Below, piece by piece: positions 44,095 to 52,858 of a stretch of 64,000 nt of DNA. Below the pieces are notes generated by a model. It did no database searches and was not told the origin of the DNA. It saw only the letters and a list, made by a program, of their open reading frames with translations. The DNA comes from Loktanella sp. M215 (GTDB taxonomy: Bacteria; Pseudomonadota; Alphaproteobacteria; Rhodobacterales; Rhodobacteraceae): the NCBI RefSeq assembly GCF_021735925.1, contig NZ_WMEA01000005.1, forward strand, positions 62,001 through 126,000. The letters run 5' to 3'. Every line of letters begins with the position of its first letter. The first letter of the stretch is position 1. Made by a program: the position numbers and the translations under genes.

Positions 44095-46596
44095 ATGTCA
44101 ACGTTGAAATCCATTCAGCTCTCTGTTCAAAACATGTCCTGTGCGTCTTGCGTTAGCCGGGTCGAGAGGTCGTTGACCGCGCTGCCGGGCGTCAGTGACG
44201 TGCGGGTGAATTTGGCCAGCGAGACGGTGCAGGCCGAGGTCGATACGCCTGACCGGGTGGCCGAGGCCGTGGCGGCGCTGGATTGGGCTGGCTATCCGGC
44301 GCGCACCCAAAGCGTGCGCTTGAACGTGACCGCGATGACCTGCGCGTCCTGTGTCGGGCGTGTCGACAAGGCGCTTTCGGCGGTGCCGGGTGTGCAATCA
44401 GTGAACGTGAACCTGGCGTCGGAAACCGCGACCGTGGCCTATTTCGAAGGTGCCGTAACCATCGCGGATCTGCTGCAGGCGGCCGCGGCGGCAGGCTATC
44501 CGGCGGAACCCGCTGCGGATACAGCACCCGAGGATCGCGGTGCCCGCAAGGCGGACGAAGCCCGCGCCTTGGCCCGCAAGACCGCCATTGCCGCCGCACT
44601 GGCCCTGCCGGTGTTCATCCTTGAGATGGGCGCGCATATCGTCCCCGGCATGGCCGATCTGATCGAGCGCACGCTGGGGCATCAGACCAGCTGGGTGATC
44701 CAGTTCCTGCTGACGACCCTCGTGCTGGTCTGGCCCGGTCGCAGCTTTTACACCAAAGGCTTTCCGGCGCTGTTCAAGGGTGCGCCGGACATGAACAGCC
44801 TTGTCGCCGTCGGCACCGCTGCGGCGTATCTCTATTCGCTGGTTGCCTTGTTTGCGCCAACCTTACTGCCCGAAGCCTCCCGCGCGGTCTATTTCGAGGC
44901 CGCCGCCGTGATCGTCGTCTTGATCCTGCTGGGCCGTTGGCTGGAGGCCCGCGCCAAAGGCCGCACCGGGGCTGCGATCCAGAAGTTGCTGGGATTGCAG
45001 GCCCGCACCGCGCGGGTACTGGTTGACGGTGAACCGCAGGACGTGTCGATTGAGAAAATCCATGTCGGTGACATCCTTTTCGTCCGCCCCGGCGAGCGGG
45101 TTGCCGTTGATGGCGAGGTCAGTGAGGGGCACGCGCGGGTCGATGAAAGCATGATCACTGGCGAACCTGTGCCGGTCGCCAAGACCACCGGCGATGCGGT
45201 CACCGGCGGCACGGTCAACGGGGCAGGGGCGTTCCAGTTCCGTGCCACCCGCGTCGGGGCCGACACAACACTGGCCCAGATCATCCGCATGGTAGAGGAG
45301 GCTCAGGGGGCCAAGCTGCCGATCCAGGGTCTGGTCGACCGGATCACGCTGTGGTTCGTCCCCGCCGTCATGGCGATTGCCGCGCTGACCGTCATCATCT
45401 GGCTGCTGCTTGGTCCGTCGCTGTCCTATGCGCTCGTCGCGGGTGTGTCGGTGCTGATCATCGCCTGCCCCTGCGCAATGGGGCTGGCAACGCCGACCTC
45501 GATCATGGTCGGCACCGGGCGGGCGGCGGACATGGGCGTGCTGTTCCGCAAGGGCGACGCGCTGCAACAGCTGACCGGCGTGAAGGTCGTGGCGCTCGAC
45601 AAGACCGGCACCGTGACCGAGGGCCGCCCGGCGCTGACCGATCTGGTACTGGCCGAGGGGTTTGACCGCGCAGAGGTCCTGACGCTGGTGGCAGCGGTCG
45701 AGGCGCAGTCGGAACACCCGATCGCCGAGGCCATCGTGCGGGCGGGGCAGGCGGAAAATGTGACCCGGCGCCCTGTTGAGGACTTCACCTCGATCACTGG
45801 CTACGGCGTCCGTGCGCAGGTTGCGGGCCGCGACGTGTTGATCGGCGCAGACCGTCTGATGATACGTGAAGGGATTGATACCAACGCGCTTGTCGCGGCC
45901 GAAAGCCAATTGGCCGAACAAGGCCGTACCGCGTTGTTTGCCGCCATCGACGGGCGTGTCGCGGCGGTGATCGCTGTCGCGGATCCGGTGAAACCGGCCA
46001 GTGCCGTCGCCATTCGGGCGCTGCACGATCTCGGCCTCAAGGTTGCGATGATTACCGGCGACAAGCGTGAAACGGCGCAGGCTATCGCCCGCGAGACCGG
46101 CATCGACCACGTAATCGCAGGTGTTCTGCCCGACGGCAAGGTGGCGGCGCTGGACGCATTGCGCGGTGCGGGCCAGCATATCGCCTTTGTCGGAGACGGT
46201 ATCAACGACGCCCCCGCCTTGGCCCATGCGGATGTCGGCATCGCCATTGGCACCGGCACCGACGTCGCCATTGAATCCGCCGATGTGGTGCTGATGTCGG
46301 GTGATCTGCGCGGCGTAGTGAATGCCTTTGCGGTCTCTACCAAAACGATGCGCAACATCCGCCAGAACCTGTTCTGGGCCTTCGGTTATAACGTCGCGCT
46401 GATTCCGGTGGCCGCCGGCATCCTCTATCCTGCCTTCGGGCTTTTGCTGTCGCCGGTGCTGGCCGCCGGCGCGATGGCACTCAGCTCGAGCTTCGTGTTG
46501 ACCAACGCGTTGCGGTTGCGCCGCGTAAGACCCGCCATGCGAGAGGCGACCCCGGCACAGCCAGTGTCACACCTTTCACCTGCCCCAGCCCAATAA
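44095..46596 (+). CDS. copA: Cu(I)-exporting P1B-type ATPase CopA
   Basis: 833 residues. Two N-terminal HMA domains carry MSCASC (about 14-19) and MTCASC (about 81-86). Eight membrane segments include the transport motif IIACPCAMGLATP (Cys-458 region); the phosphorylation site is DKTGTVTEG (Asp-502), and the ATP-binding part has SEHPIAEAIV (His-Pro motif), GYGVRAQV and VGDGINDAPALAHADVGIAI. It exports Cu(I) from the cytoplasm. The divergent EF-hand gene shares its control region, and the MerR gene follows 10 bp after the stop. Confidence 0.95.
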   Translation: MSTLKSIQLSVQNMSCASCVSRVERSLTALPGVSDVRVNLASETVQAEVDTPDRVAEAVAALDWAGYPARTQSVRLNVTAMTCASCVGRVDKALSAVPGVQSVNVNLASETATVAYFEGAVTIADLLQAAAAAGYPAEPAADTAPEDRGARKADEARALARKTAIAAALALPVFILEMGAHIVPGMADLIERTLGHQTSWVIQFLLTTLVLVWPGRSFYTKGFPALFKGAPDMNSLVAVGTAAAYLYSLVALFAPTLLPEASRAVYFEAAAVIVVLILLGRWLEARAKGRTGAAIQKLLGLQARTARVLVDGEPQDVSIEKIHVGDILFVRPGERVAVDGEVSEGHARVDESMITGEPVPVAKTTGDAVTGGTVNGAGAFQFRATRVGADTTLAQIIRMVEEAQGAKLPIQGLVDRITLWFVPAVMAIAALTVIIWLLLGPSLSYALVAGVSVLIIACPCAMGLATPTSIMVGTGRAADMGVLFRKGDALQQLTGVKVVALDKTGTVTEGRPALTDLVLAEGFDRAEVLTLVAAVEAQSEHPIAEAIVRAGQAENVTRRPVEDFTSITGYGVRAQVAGRDVLIGADRLMIREGIDTNALVAAESQLAEQGRTALFAAIDGRVAAVIAVADPVKPASAVAIRALHDLGLKVAMITGDKRETAQAIARETGIDHVIAGVLPDGKVAALDALRGAGQHIAFVGDGINDAPALAHADVGIAIGTGTDVAIESADVVLMSGDLRGVVNAFAVSTKTMRNIRQNLFWAFGYNVALIPVAAGILYPAFGLLLSPVLAAGAMALSSSFVLTNALRLRRVRPAMREATPAQPVSHLSPAPAQ

Positions 46597-46606
46597 GGAC
46601 CTGATC

Positions 46607-46990
46607 ATGAATATCGGAGACGTCGCCACACATTCGGGGTTGCCTGCGAAAACTATCCGCTATTACGAGGATATTGGCCTTGTGTAGCCTCAGCGGAGTG
46701 CCAACGGCTATCGCACCTTTCGGCAAAGTGACGTCCATAAGCTGGCGTTTCTGGGCAGGGCGCGGGCTCTGGGCTTTACCATCGAAGATTGCCGCAGCCT
46801 GCTGAAGCTTTATGCCGACACCGACCGCGCCAGCGCCGAGGTCAAACATATTGCGCAGGAACACCTTGGGCGTATCGACCGCAAGATCGTCGAACTGACC
46901 GCGATGCGTGCCACACTTGGGCATCTTGTCGAGTCCTGCGCCGGCGATCACCGCCCTGATTGCCCGATCCTTGCCGATCTGGCGGTTTAG
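46607..46990 (+). pseudogene. cueR: CueR (MerR-family copper regulator) interrupted by an in-frame amber codon
   Basis: The frame begins MNIGDVATHSGLPAKTIRYY and EDIGLV, then a TAG at 46685-46687, and continues PQRSANGYRTFRQSDVHKLA to 46990. The downstream part keeps the MerR coiled coil and the CueR metal loop (ESCAGDHRPDCPILADL, with two Cys). The break is within the winged helix-turn-helix, so a truncated product would be inactive. A single C-to-T change (CAG to TAG) would explain it. Restored length 127. It follows copA by 10 bp, the usual position for cueR. Confidence 0.8.
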
Positions 46991-47205
46991 TTTGCTCTAA
47001 AGACTGACGTTCGGAAATCGCCGCGTTTTCCCGGGAACGGATTCACCATGCCCTGTAAACGTCAGAATGACCGCGCCGTGCAGCGGCACTTGGCCAGAAC
47101 ATGCGTCGTGGCCAGACCCCCCTTGCGACCGGTGATCTGACCGGTCGGCGCGATCATCAACGGTTTCCAACCTAGACCTGGCCAGCAACCTTCAGGCTAC
47201 GACCC

Positions 47206-47679
47206 TTACTCATCATTGGCCGTGACTTCAGCTTGAAAGCCACGCTGGCGGTCTGGCCATGTGCTTTTAATGTAATCAAGCACGGCGGTGATCTCAGTAT
47301 CACTCAGGATATTTTCGAAGGCAGGCATGTCACTCTCGTAGCCCGGCACAACGGCGCTGAGGCCCAGTTTGGTGATGGTAAAAAGGTCGCTGTCGGCGTG
47401 GTGCCAAGTGTGGCCAGTTTCGTCATGCGGCGGGGCGGGCATCCGGCCGTTTTCCGACCGCCGACGCCAGTCAGGCTGACCTTCCAGATTGGCGCCGTGG
47501 CATGCGGCGCAGTTTGCGGCGTAGATATCCTTGCCTTGCGCAAGCGTTGCCACGCTTGCTGCTGCTTCGGGGGCCGCAAGCGCGGCAGGCGTGTCACCGC
47601 CAGAAGTCTGTGCCCATGCCGCGACCGCGACGAACGCGACGGCGGTTCCGACCGCGCTTAAAAGATAAATCCGGCTCAT
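47206..47679 (-). CDS. Class I cytochrome c
   Basis: 157 residues with a signal peptide (VGTAVAFVAVAAWAQ) and one haem motif CAACHGANLEGQPDW. A Met ligand candidate is in YESDMPAFENILSDTEI. The HADSDLFTITKLGLS region is typical of small cytochromes found with copper genes and oxidases. It overlaps the tiny membrane protein gene by 4 bp and probably shares its transcript. Periplasmic electron transfer role, partner unknown. Confidence 0.85.
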   Translation of the reverse strand: MSRIYLLSAVGTAVAFVAVAAWAQTSGGDTPAALAAPEAAASVATLAQGKDIYAANCAACHGANLEGQPDWRRRSENGRMPAPPHDETGHTWHHADSDLFTITKLGLSAVVPGYESDMPAFENILSDTEITAVLDYIKSTWPDRQRGFQAEVTANDE

Positions 47680-47822
47680 ACGGGCCTCCTGAGATATTTG
47701 ACAAGCGCGAGGAAGCTGAGACCCAATAGAGCGATGACAAGGAGCAGCACAACGCCGCCCCCTGCCATCATGACGCCTGCCATCGGCCCGTTCATCATGT
47801 CAGCCATCGGACATTCATTCAT
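47676..47822 (-). CDS. Tiny Met-rich membrane protein
   Basis: 48 residues from the ATG at 47822, which lies in the tail of the DUF411 gene (ATGAATGA). The N-terminus is Met-rich (MNECPMADMMNGPMAGVMMA), followed by a single membrane helix (VVLLLVIALLGLSFLALVKY). Similar small proteins occur in copper clusters; function unknown. Closely related in style to the 53687-53809 protein. Confidence 0.6.
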   Translation of the reverse strand: MNECPMADMMNGPMAGVMMAGGGVVLLLVIALLGLSFLALVKYLRRPV

Positions 47823-48315
47823 CGGCATAAACAGAGACCCCATCCTTACCGAAGGCAAAGGTTTTCAGCGGGCCGTTCTTGCCAGCCATGCCCGGGGCGT
47901 TTTGGGGCATACCCGGTAACGTGATGCCGATGATCTCCGGGCGTTCTGTTGTCAGCCGGTCGACGATTTCGGCAGGCACGAGACCCGAGACGTAGTAGCC
48001 GTCAACCTGTGCCAGGTGGCAGCCCAGGCCGTTCTCCGGCACGCCCACCTCAATAGATCGCTTGTCGAAATCCCTGTCGTCGACGCGGGTCACGACATAG
48101 CCGTTTTCCTCCATGTAATCGGCGTAGGCGTCACAACACCCGCAACCTGGATCGCGCCAGATCGTCATTTGACGGTTCGCCGGCACGGCATCAGACGGAG
48201 ATGCGGTTGCAACAACTGGGCTACTTTCCTGCGCGGTCAGGGTGGTCACGCCCAGCCCGGCAACAGCAACTGCGGCGACAGAGAGGGCAGAGCCCATAAC
48301 AAATCTGCGGTTCAT
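47815..48315 (-). CDS. DUF411 metal-binding protein
   Basis: 166 residues from the ATG at 48315. Signal peptide, then the DUF411/COG3019 signature IWRDPGCGCCDAYADYMEEN with three Cys, followed by GVPENGLGCHLAQVDGYYVS and GHVPAEIV-like GLVPAEIVDRLTTE. Family members are periplasmic and linked to copper or other metals. It starts 1 bp from the stop of the upstream BNR gene, so they form one operon. Confidence 0.85.
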   Translation of the reverse strand: MNRRFVMGSALSVAAVAVAGLGVTTLTAQESSPVVATASPSDAVPANRQMTIWRDPGCGCCDAYADYMEENGYVVTRVDDRDFDKRSIEVGVPENGLGCHLAQVDGYYVSGLVPAEIVDRLTTERPEIIGITLPGMPQNAPGMAGKNGPLKTFAFGKDGVSVYADE

Positions 48316-48316
48316 A

Positions 48317-49243
48317 TCAATTTTCCTTCGTAAAAGTGAGGGGTGACCAGCTTGCGCCGCCATCGCGTGTATCGCTCAGGCCATCGGCGCGCGCGGCCAC
48401 GACGTGAAGAGGATCAGTGGGATCGACAGCAAGTGCTGCGACTGGCTCCGGAGACATAAGCGCCCAGTCGACGCCCGCGTCGGTCGAGGCCCAAAGGCCA
48501 GTCTCCAGACCAGCGTAAAGCTGATCTGGGGCGGCGTTGGCGAGGCCAAGATTGCGAACGGCAACACCGGCTGGCAAAGGAGCCGTCGGAGCCGGTGTTT
48601 TTCCGGCCGCCAGCGTATCCATTGCATCGCCCGCCGTCACGTCCTGCCAACGGCAAAAGCAGTCGGGTACGCGGGTCAGGCCGGCGGCGGTGCCAGCATA
48701 AAGCCAAATGCCGCCCATGCCGGTCTGGCTCGCGACCGAGACAAGGCTGAGCACATCATGTTCGGCCCCATCGAGGTAGGGACGATCCATGACGAACGTC
48801 CAGGTTTCGCCGGCATCCTCGCTGCGCCACAGACCATCGCCTGCCAGCATTGCATAAAGCATATCAGGTGCCTCGGCCGCCATCGTGACCGACAGGACCT
48901 GCGAAGCAGGCAGACCCGTATCGGCCTTGGTCCAGCTTTCGCCACCGTCCGTACTGCCGCGCAGGCCGCCATCGCGAAGGGCTGCGTAAAGGGTGCCGGG
49001 ACGATCGGGATGGCTGGTCAGCGACACGATCGCACCGGGATCAGCAAGGGGGGTCGCGCGTGTATCGACGATGCGCCAAAGCCCGTCGTCCGACGCGGCT
49101 ACGATGGCCCCGTCATCAAAGGTCAAGGCTTGGAATGTCATCGGATCGGTTGCGGCGAACGAGGCCTGCGGCACCGCCAATCCCAGGCTTAGGGCCGCAA
49201 AGCCTGACGAAAGCACGCATCGGCGCGTGAGAGATTTTAACAT
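48317..49243 (-). CDS. BNR-repeat (sialidase/VPS10-like) beta-propeller protein
   Basis: 308 residues with a signal peptide (GFAALSLGLAVPQASFAA). Asp-box/BNR repeats are visible: GLRGSTDGGESWTKADTG, GLWRSEDAGETWTFVMD, GLWASTDAGVDWALMS and GLSDTRDGGASWSPLT. A CysPhe-Cys (DCFCRWQDVTAG) sits in the middle. Such propellers occur in copper-resistance clusters and are not true sialidases; role unknown. Confidence 0.8.
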   Translation of the reverse strand: MLKSLTRRCVLSSGFAALSLGLAVPQASFAATDPMTFQALTFDDGAIVAASDDGLWRIVDTRATPLADPGAIVSLTSHPDRPGTLYAALRDGGLRGSTDGGESWTKADTGLPASQVLSVTMAAEAPDMLYAMLAGDGLWRSEDAGETWTFVMDRPYLDGAEHDVLSLVSVASQTGMGGIWLYAGTAAGLTRVPDCFCRWQDVTAGDAMDTLAAGKTPAPTAPLPAGVAVRNLGLANAAPDQLYAGLETGLWASTDAGVDWALMSPEPVAALAVDPTDPLHVVAARADGLSDTRDGGASWSPLTFTKEN

Positions 49244-49344
49244 AGCAGTAAATCCTGAAAGGAAATTGGTCAGTCAGACGCTTGCCTGCCGTCTAACGGC
49301 AAACAAGGCGAGACCTGGCCGTCATCCTATAAAGGAACGGCAGG

Positions 49345-49728
49345 TCAGATCAGGAGGGTGCTTCGCGGAGGGGTCGGATCGACGCCAAGGTCGAGCCCCT
49401 CCAGACTGAGAGCGGCCACTGAAATCAGACCCGACCTCCGCACTGCTTTCACGGCGCTGGTCGGGGTGGACACAGCCAGCAGGACAGGTGCGGTGCAGTC
49501 CAGATCGCATGCCACCTTTGTCGTCTTGTCTGACGTGCAAGCCGGGCAATTGTCATCCGCGGCCACTGCTGCGGTCATGTCGCGGTTGGCCATATCGAAA
49601 GACATGTTGGCACTGGCCACGTCATGCAGCATGACCCCGCCCAAGAGGACAAGAGACAGACAGAGCGTGGCAAGGCGGATCCAGATGCGCATAAATCTCA
49701 GATAGGGGCTTGAACGGGCTGTGTCCAT
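49345..49728 (-). CDS. Small exported Cys-containing protein of the copper cluster
   Basis: About 127 residues from the ATG at 49728 (a later ATG at 49692 is possible). A hydrophobic signal (RLATLCLSLVLLGGVMLHDV) is followed by NCPACTSDKTTKVACDLDC, four Cys that could bind metal, and a C-terminal segment LDLGVDPTPPRSTLLI. The same end pattern (AVDLSPPRRILL) occurs in the protein at 54038-54442, so the two are paralogous. Function unknown; copper association is by context. Confidence 0.6.
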   Translation of the reverse strand: MDTARSSPYLRFMRIWIRLATLCLSLVLLGGVMLHDVASANMSFDMANRDMTAAVAADDNCPACTSDKTTKVACDLDCTAPVLLAVSTPTSAVKAVRRSGLISVAALSLEGLDLGVDPTPPRSTLLI

Positions 49729-49923
49729 TTGTTTGCCTATTATTGCATTCACAAGTTCATTAGATTTGGGAGGCCCGAGAGCGACGCCCTTCGGCATTTC
49801 CGCGTGGTGACTTTTTTCGCCCTGTGGTTCGATGCGATACGGTGCCTGTTCGTGGTCCGGCTATGGCGCACAACACGGGCTCATTTTAGCGAATATGCGC
49901 AGGAGGGCTGGCGGCCATGTCGG

Positions 49924-50661
49924 TCACCCGATCGTCGAGAGGAACGGAAAGGTGCCCAGCATCCAGTAGGCCATGCGCGATAGCTGTCCGGTCAAAATGG
50001 CCAGACCCATCAAAACCATCGCGATACCCGCCCCTTTGTACAGCCAGCGTCCGGCTTTGCCGATGCCACGGATCCGTGCCGCGATGGCGTCGGTGAATAA
50101 GGCGGCCAATAGAAACGGTACGCCAAGTCCTGCGGAATAGATTGCCAGCAGCCAGATCCCGTCGGACATGCCCCCTGCCGTCGAGCTGAGTGTCAGGATC
50201 GCGCCAAGGATCGGACCGATGCAGGGGGTCCATCCAAAGGCAAATGCAAGACCCAGCACATAGGCTCCCAGCGGACGACCGCCGGGAATATCCAGCGCGA
50301 GCCGGGTGTCGCGCGACAGTGCCGGGATGCGGAACAGGCCCAGCATGACCAGCCCGAACAGGATGATGATCCCGCCGCCCAGATAGTTCAGCTCTGCCCG
50401 CCATGTCAGCAACAGCGACCCCAACGCGCTTGCGCCAGCGCCAAGTGCGATGAAGACCGTCGAGAACCCCAGAACGAAGCAGGCGCTCAGCCCCAGGGCT
50501 CCAGCGCGGGCGCGTAGTCCGACAGAGGGTGTCGTCCGCAGGCCAGGTTGACCGGCGATATAGGACACATAACCGGGCACCAGAGGCAGCACGCAGGGCG
50601 ACAGGAACGAAATCGCCCCCGCCACAAACGCTGCAAAAATACCGATGCCAGAGATATCCAT
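49924..50661 (-). CDS. ccdA: CcdA-type thiol-disulfide transporter
   Basis: 245 residues from the ATG at 50661. Six membrane segments with the conserved FLSPCVLPLVPGYVSYIAG and FGWTPCIGPILGAILTL, each with the reactive Cys. CcdA moves reducing equivalents from cytoplasmic thioredoxin to periplasmic TlpA/CcmG-type partners; two such thioredoxins are encoded at 52.3-53.4 kb. Probably co-transcribed with the membrane protein and SCO genes. Confidence 0.9.
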   Translation of the reverse strand: MDISGIGIFAAFVAGAISFLSPCVLPLVPGYVSYIAGQPGLRTTPSVGLRARAGALGLSACFVLGFSTVFIALGAGASALGSLLLTWRAELNYLGGGIIILFGLVMLGLFRIPALSRDTRLALDIPGGRPLGAYVLGLAFAFGWTPCIGPILGAILTLSSTAGGMSDGIWLLAIYSAGLGVPFLLAALFTDAIAARIRGIGKAGRWLYKGAGIAMVLMGLAILTGQLSRMAYWMLGTFPFLSTIG

Positions 50662-50663
50662 GC

Positions 50664-51152
50664 CTAAGCTTCCTCTGTTGCCACGTGACGCGCGGCCCAC
50701 CAGAACCCCGCCAATGGTATGACAATCCATTGCAGCACGGGCGACAAGCCTGCATCAAGCACCGGAATGATCGGCATCAGATCCGAGTAGGCCCAAGCGG
50801 CCCGGATCACGATATTGAGCCACTCGCTGAACAGGGTATAGCCAAGCCCAAAAGCCACCGCGAGGATCGTCACGCGATGCCGGGTTGCCGCAGCAAAGGG
50901 CCAGCCGCTGCCGGTCAGCATCATGGCCAGCATCAGCGCACTCATCCCGATCAGGATGTCGCCGCCGGTGCAGTGAACGGCGGCAAAGACGATCTCGCCC
51001 CACGTGCCATCGTTCCAGATGGTATAGAGCGGCATATGCGCGAATTCCCAAATCAGATGCGCCGGGATGATCACTGCGAAATAGCGGCGCAACGCGCCCA
51101 ACGATATTTGGGAGCCGACGACAGGCGCCGCCGCGAGCGCTCTCGCACTCAT
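50664..51152 (-). CDS. Polytopic membrane protein of the copper/SCO operon
   Basis: 162 residues from the ATG at 51152, overlapping the SCO stop by ATGA. Four to five hydrophobic segments (IPAHLIWEFAHMPLYTIW, ILIGMSALMLAMMLTGS, TILAVAFGLGYTLFSEWLNI, PVLQWIVIPLAGFWWA) with conserved-looking His and Trp residues. I do not recognise a family; similar proteins accompany SCO genes. A metal or haem-related membrane role is only inferred. Confidence 0.6.
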   Translation of the reverse strand: MSARALAAAPVVGSQISLGALRRYFAVIIPAHLIWEFAHMPLYTIWNDGTWGEIVFAAVHCTGGDILIGMSALMLAMMLTGSGWPFAAATRHRVTILAVAFGLGYTLFSEWLNIVIRAAWAYSDLMPIIPVLDAGLSPVLQWIVIPLAGFWWAARHVATEEA

Positions 51153-51841
51153 TGAAAGATACCGGAAACTCGATCCCACCAACCGGATTCACGCTGCCGG
51201 TGCTGACCATTGCTGATCAACTCGCTGACATACAGGATCAGGTTCACCTTGCTGAACTCCATGCCGTGAAACTTGCCCGCAAGGCGTCCCCCGGTGTCGA
51301 TGACATGGGTCACAGCACCATGGACCATGGTACCCATTTCCGCCGTCATCGTGAATTCCAGCCCATAGTCCTTGGCCAACCGCCGTGTGGCATCGTCGGG
51401 CTGGTCCGGGGTCTTGGTCAGTATGACCCAGTTGCTGGTATCAAGGCCGTGCAGATCGGCGTAATCGCGCAGGATATCCGGCGTGTCGTTGACCGGATCG
51501 GTCGTAATCGTAATGAACTGAACGCGATCCTTCATCGGGCCATCGTTGATGGACGCCTGTATTGCCGCGATTTTTTCGGAATGCAGCGGGCAGACGTCGG
51601 GGCAACTGGCGTAGATAAAGTTCAGAACAACGATCTTGTCGTCAAAGTCCGACAGGCTGACTGGCTTACCGTCAGCGTCCTGCAAGGCAAATGGCGGGGC
51701 CGCAGCGTCGATGATCTGGAAATATTGCTCCATCTCCATCATGCGGGCATCGAGGTTCTCGCCCGGATGGTTGGCCAAGGCCGGTGTGGAAGCCGCTGCA
51801 GTAAGGGCAGCCAAGGCGGCGCGCCGCGTCAGAGTATTCAA
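51149..51841 (-). CDS. SCO1/SenC copper chaperone
   Basis: 230 residues from a TTG at 51841 with AAAGGACG upstream. Signal peptide (ALAALTAAASTPALA), then the thioredoxin-like SCO fold with the copper ligands NFIYASCPDVCPLHSEKI (CxxxC) and the later His in MGTMVHGAVTHVIDTGGR. SCO proteins deliver copper to cytochrome oxidase or protect against copper stress. It heads the operon SCO / membrane protein / ccdA. Confidence 0.9.
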   Translation of the reverse strand: MNTLTRRAALAALTAAASTPALANHPGENLDARMMEMEQYFQIIDAAAPPFALQDADGKPVSLSDFDDKIVVLNFIYASCPDVCPLHSEKIAAIQASINDGPMKDRVQFITITTDPVNDTPDILRDYADLHGLDTSNWVILTKTPDQPDDATRRLAKDYGLEFTMTAEMGTMVHGAVTHVIDTGGRLAGKFHGMEFSKVNLILYVSELISNGQHRQRESGWWDRVSGIFQ

Positions 51842-51987
51842 TGTTTCGTCCTTTGGTTTTGCGCCCTGCCGACCCAGAAATGGGCGAGGCAATCGTAGGC
51901 TTCAGCGCTCAGATTTACGGCGTGGTTTTATCATGAGCACAGGTCGCGCAGTCGGAGCCTTATCGGGTGTATAGAAGACCGAAAGCA

Positions 51988-52266
51988 TCAATCAGGTGAC
52001 GGCATGTCAGTCGATTTTGAACAACTCTTGCCGGGGCCGCCCTTCATGCACAAACCCAGTCCACACATCGCGGCACAGGGTGCAAAAGAAATAATCAGTG
52101 GCGCTACACCGATCGCAGTCAGCCATCCCCAGTTCATGGCCATACCGCTGCCAACGATGGCTGCAGCACCCGCAAAGATCAGCCGCTTGCGCGTCATCCA
52201 TTGCAGCGGTGCAGGACCTGCAGGGGTCTCGGGCTTTGCAGGCAGACTTTGGGATATATCCGTCAT
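51988..52266 (-). CDS. Small membrane protein under a CueR-type promoter
   Basis: 92 residues, two hydrophobic segments (RLIFAGAAAIVGSGMAMNW and AIGVAPLIISFAPCAAMCGL) with Cys-rich ends (CAAMCGLGLCMKGGPGKSCS) that could bind Cu(I). A good MerR-type promoter lies just upstream, so the gene is likely copper-induced. Family not recognised beyond being a typical small copper-cluster membrane protein. Confidence 0.7.
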   Translation of the reverse strand: MTDISQSLPAKPETPAGPAPLQWMTRKRLIFAGAAAIVGSGMAMNWGWLTAIGVAPLIISFAPCAAMCGLGLCMKGGPGKSCSKSTDMPSPD

Positions 52267-52290
52267 TTCAGTTCTCCTCTCGATGTTGCG

Positions 52291-52321
52291 TAGGTAGTCC
52301 TTCCAGCAACGGGAAGGTCAA
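52291..52321 (-). promoter_or_regulatory. CueR-type promoter
   Basis: On the minus strand: TTGACC, 19-bp spacer with the dyad CTTCCCGTTGCTGGAAG, then TACCTA. This is the best match to the classical CueR promoter in the window. Confidence 0.75.
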
Positions 52322-52336
52322 GGCTTGGGTTTGCAT

Positions 52337-52858
52337 TTATTGCGGCGGTTCGATGTAGCCTTTCAGGAAGTTGACCATCTCCTGGTCGTCCCATTCCGCG
52401 GGGCCGACCAGACGGCCGAGTTCTTGCCCCTTGGCGTCGATCAGGATCGTGGTCGGCAATCCTACGGTGCGCAGCGCTGTCGCCGATAGCATCGTCTTGT
52501 CGACATACATGCCCAGATGCGTCACCCCGATCTCGTCATAGAACCGGCGCACGGGGGGCACACCCGCCCGGTCGATCGACAACGGCACGACCTCGAAACG
52601 GTCGCTGCCAAGGCTCGCTTGCAGCGCGTCCAACGTGGGCATTTCTTCACGACAGGGGACGCACCACGTGGCCCAGACGTTCAGCAAGATCACTTTGCCT
52701 TGAAAGTCCGCCATCTCCATCCGGGTGCCGTCTTCGGTGACGAAACGCACATTGGCGACCTCCTGCGGTTCGTCGTGAACGGCAAACCCCTGCGGGGCCG
52801 CGACAGCGGCACCAGCTGAGGCCAGGAAAAGGGCGGCTGCCAGCTTAAAAGAACTCAT
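52337..52858 (-). CDS. TlpA-family periplasmic thioredoxin
   Basis: 173 residues with a signal peptide (AAALFLASAGAAVAA) and the active site LLNVWATWCVPCREEMP. Conserved TlpA features ILIDAKGQELGRLVG and VGLPTTILID follow (cis-Pro). It probably receives electrons from CcdA and reduces SCO or other periplasmic Cys proteins. The ATG overlaps the stop of the DsbE-type gene by ATGA. Confidence 0.88.
   Translation of the reverse strand: MSSFKLAAALFLASAGAAVAAPQGFAVHDEPQEVANVRFVTEDGTRMEMADFQGKVILLNVWATWCVPCREEMPTLDALQASLGSDRFEVVPLSIDRAGVPPVRRFYDEIGVTHLGMYVDKTMLSATALRTVGLPTTILIDAKGQELGRLVGPAEWDDQEMVNFLKGYIEPPQ

Noticed and set aside
44863-46227. 454-codon minus-strand frame opposite copA
   Set aside because: Antisense shadow; Arg/Asp/Gly/Gln-rich with no domain.
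24596-46687. TAG recoded as glutamine
   Set aside because: Attractive because three in-frame TAGs sit where Gln fits, but TAG terminates other intact genes (virD4, ABC-3C ATPase), and point mutation is simpler.
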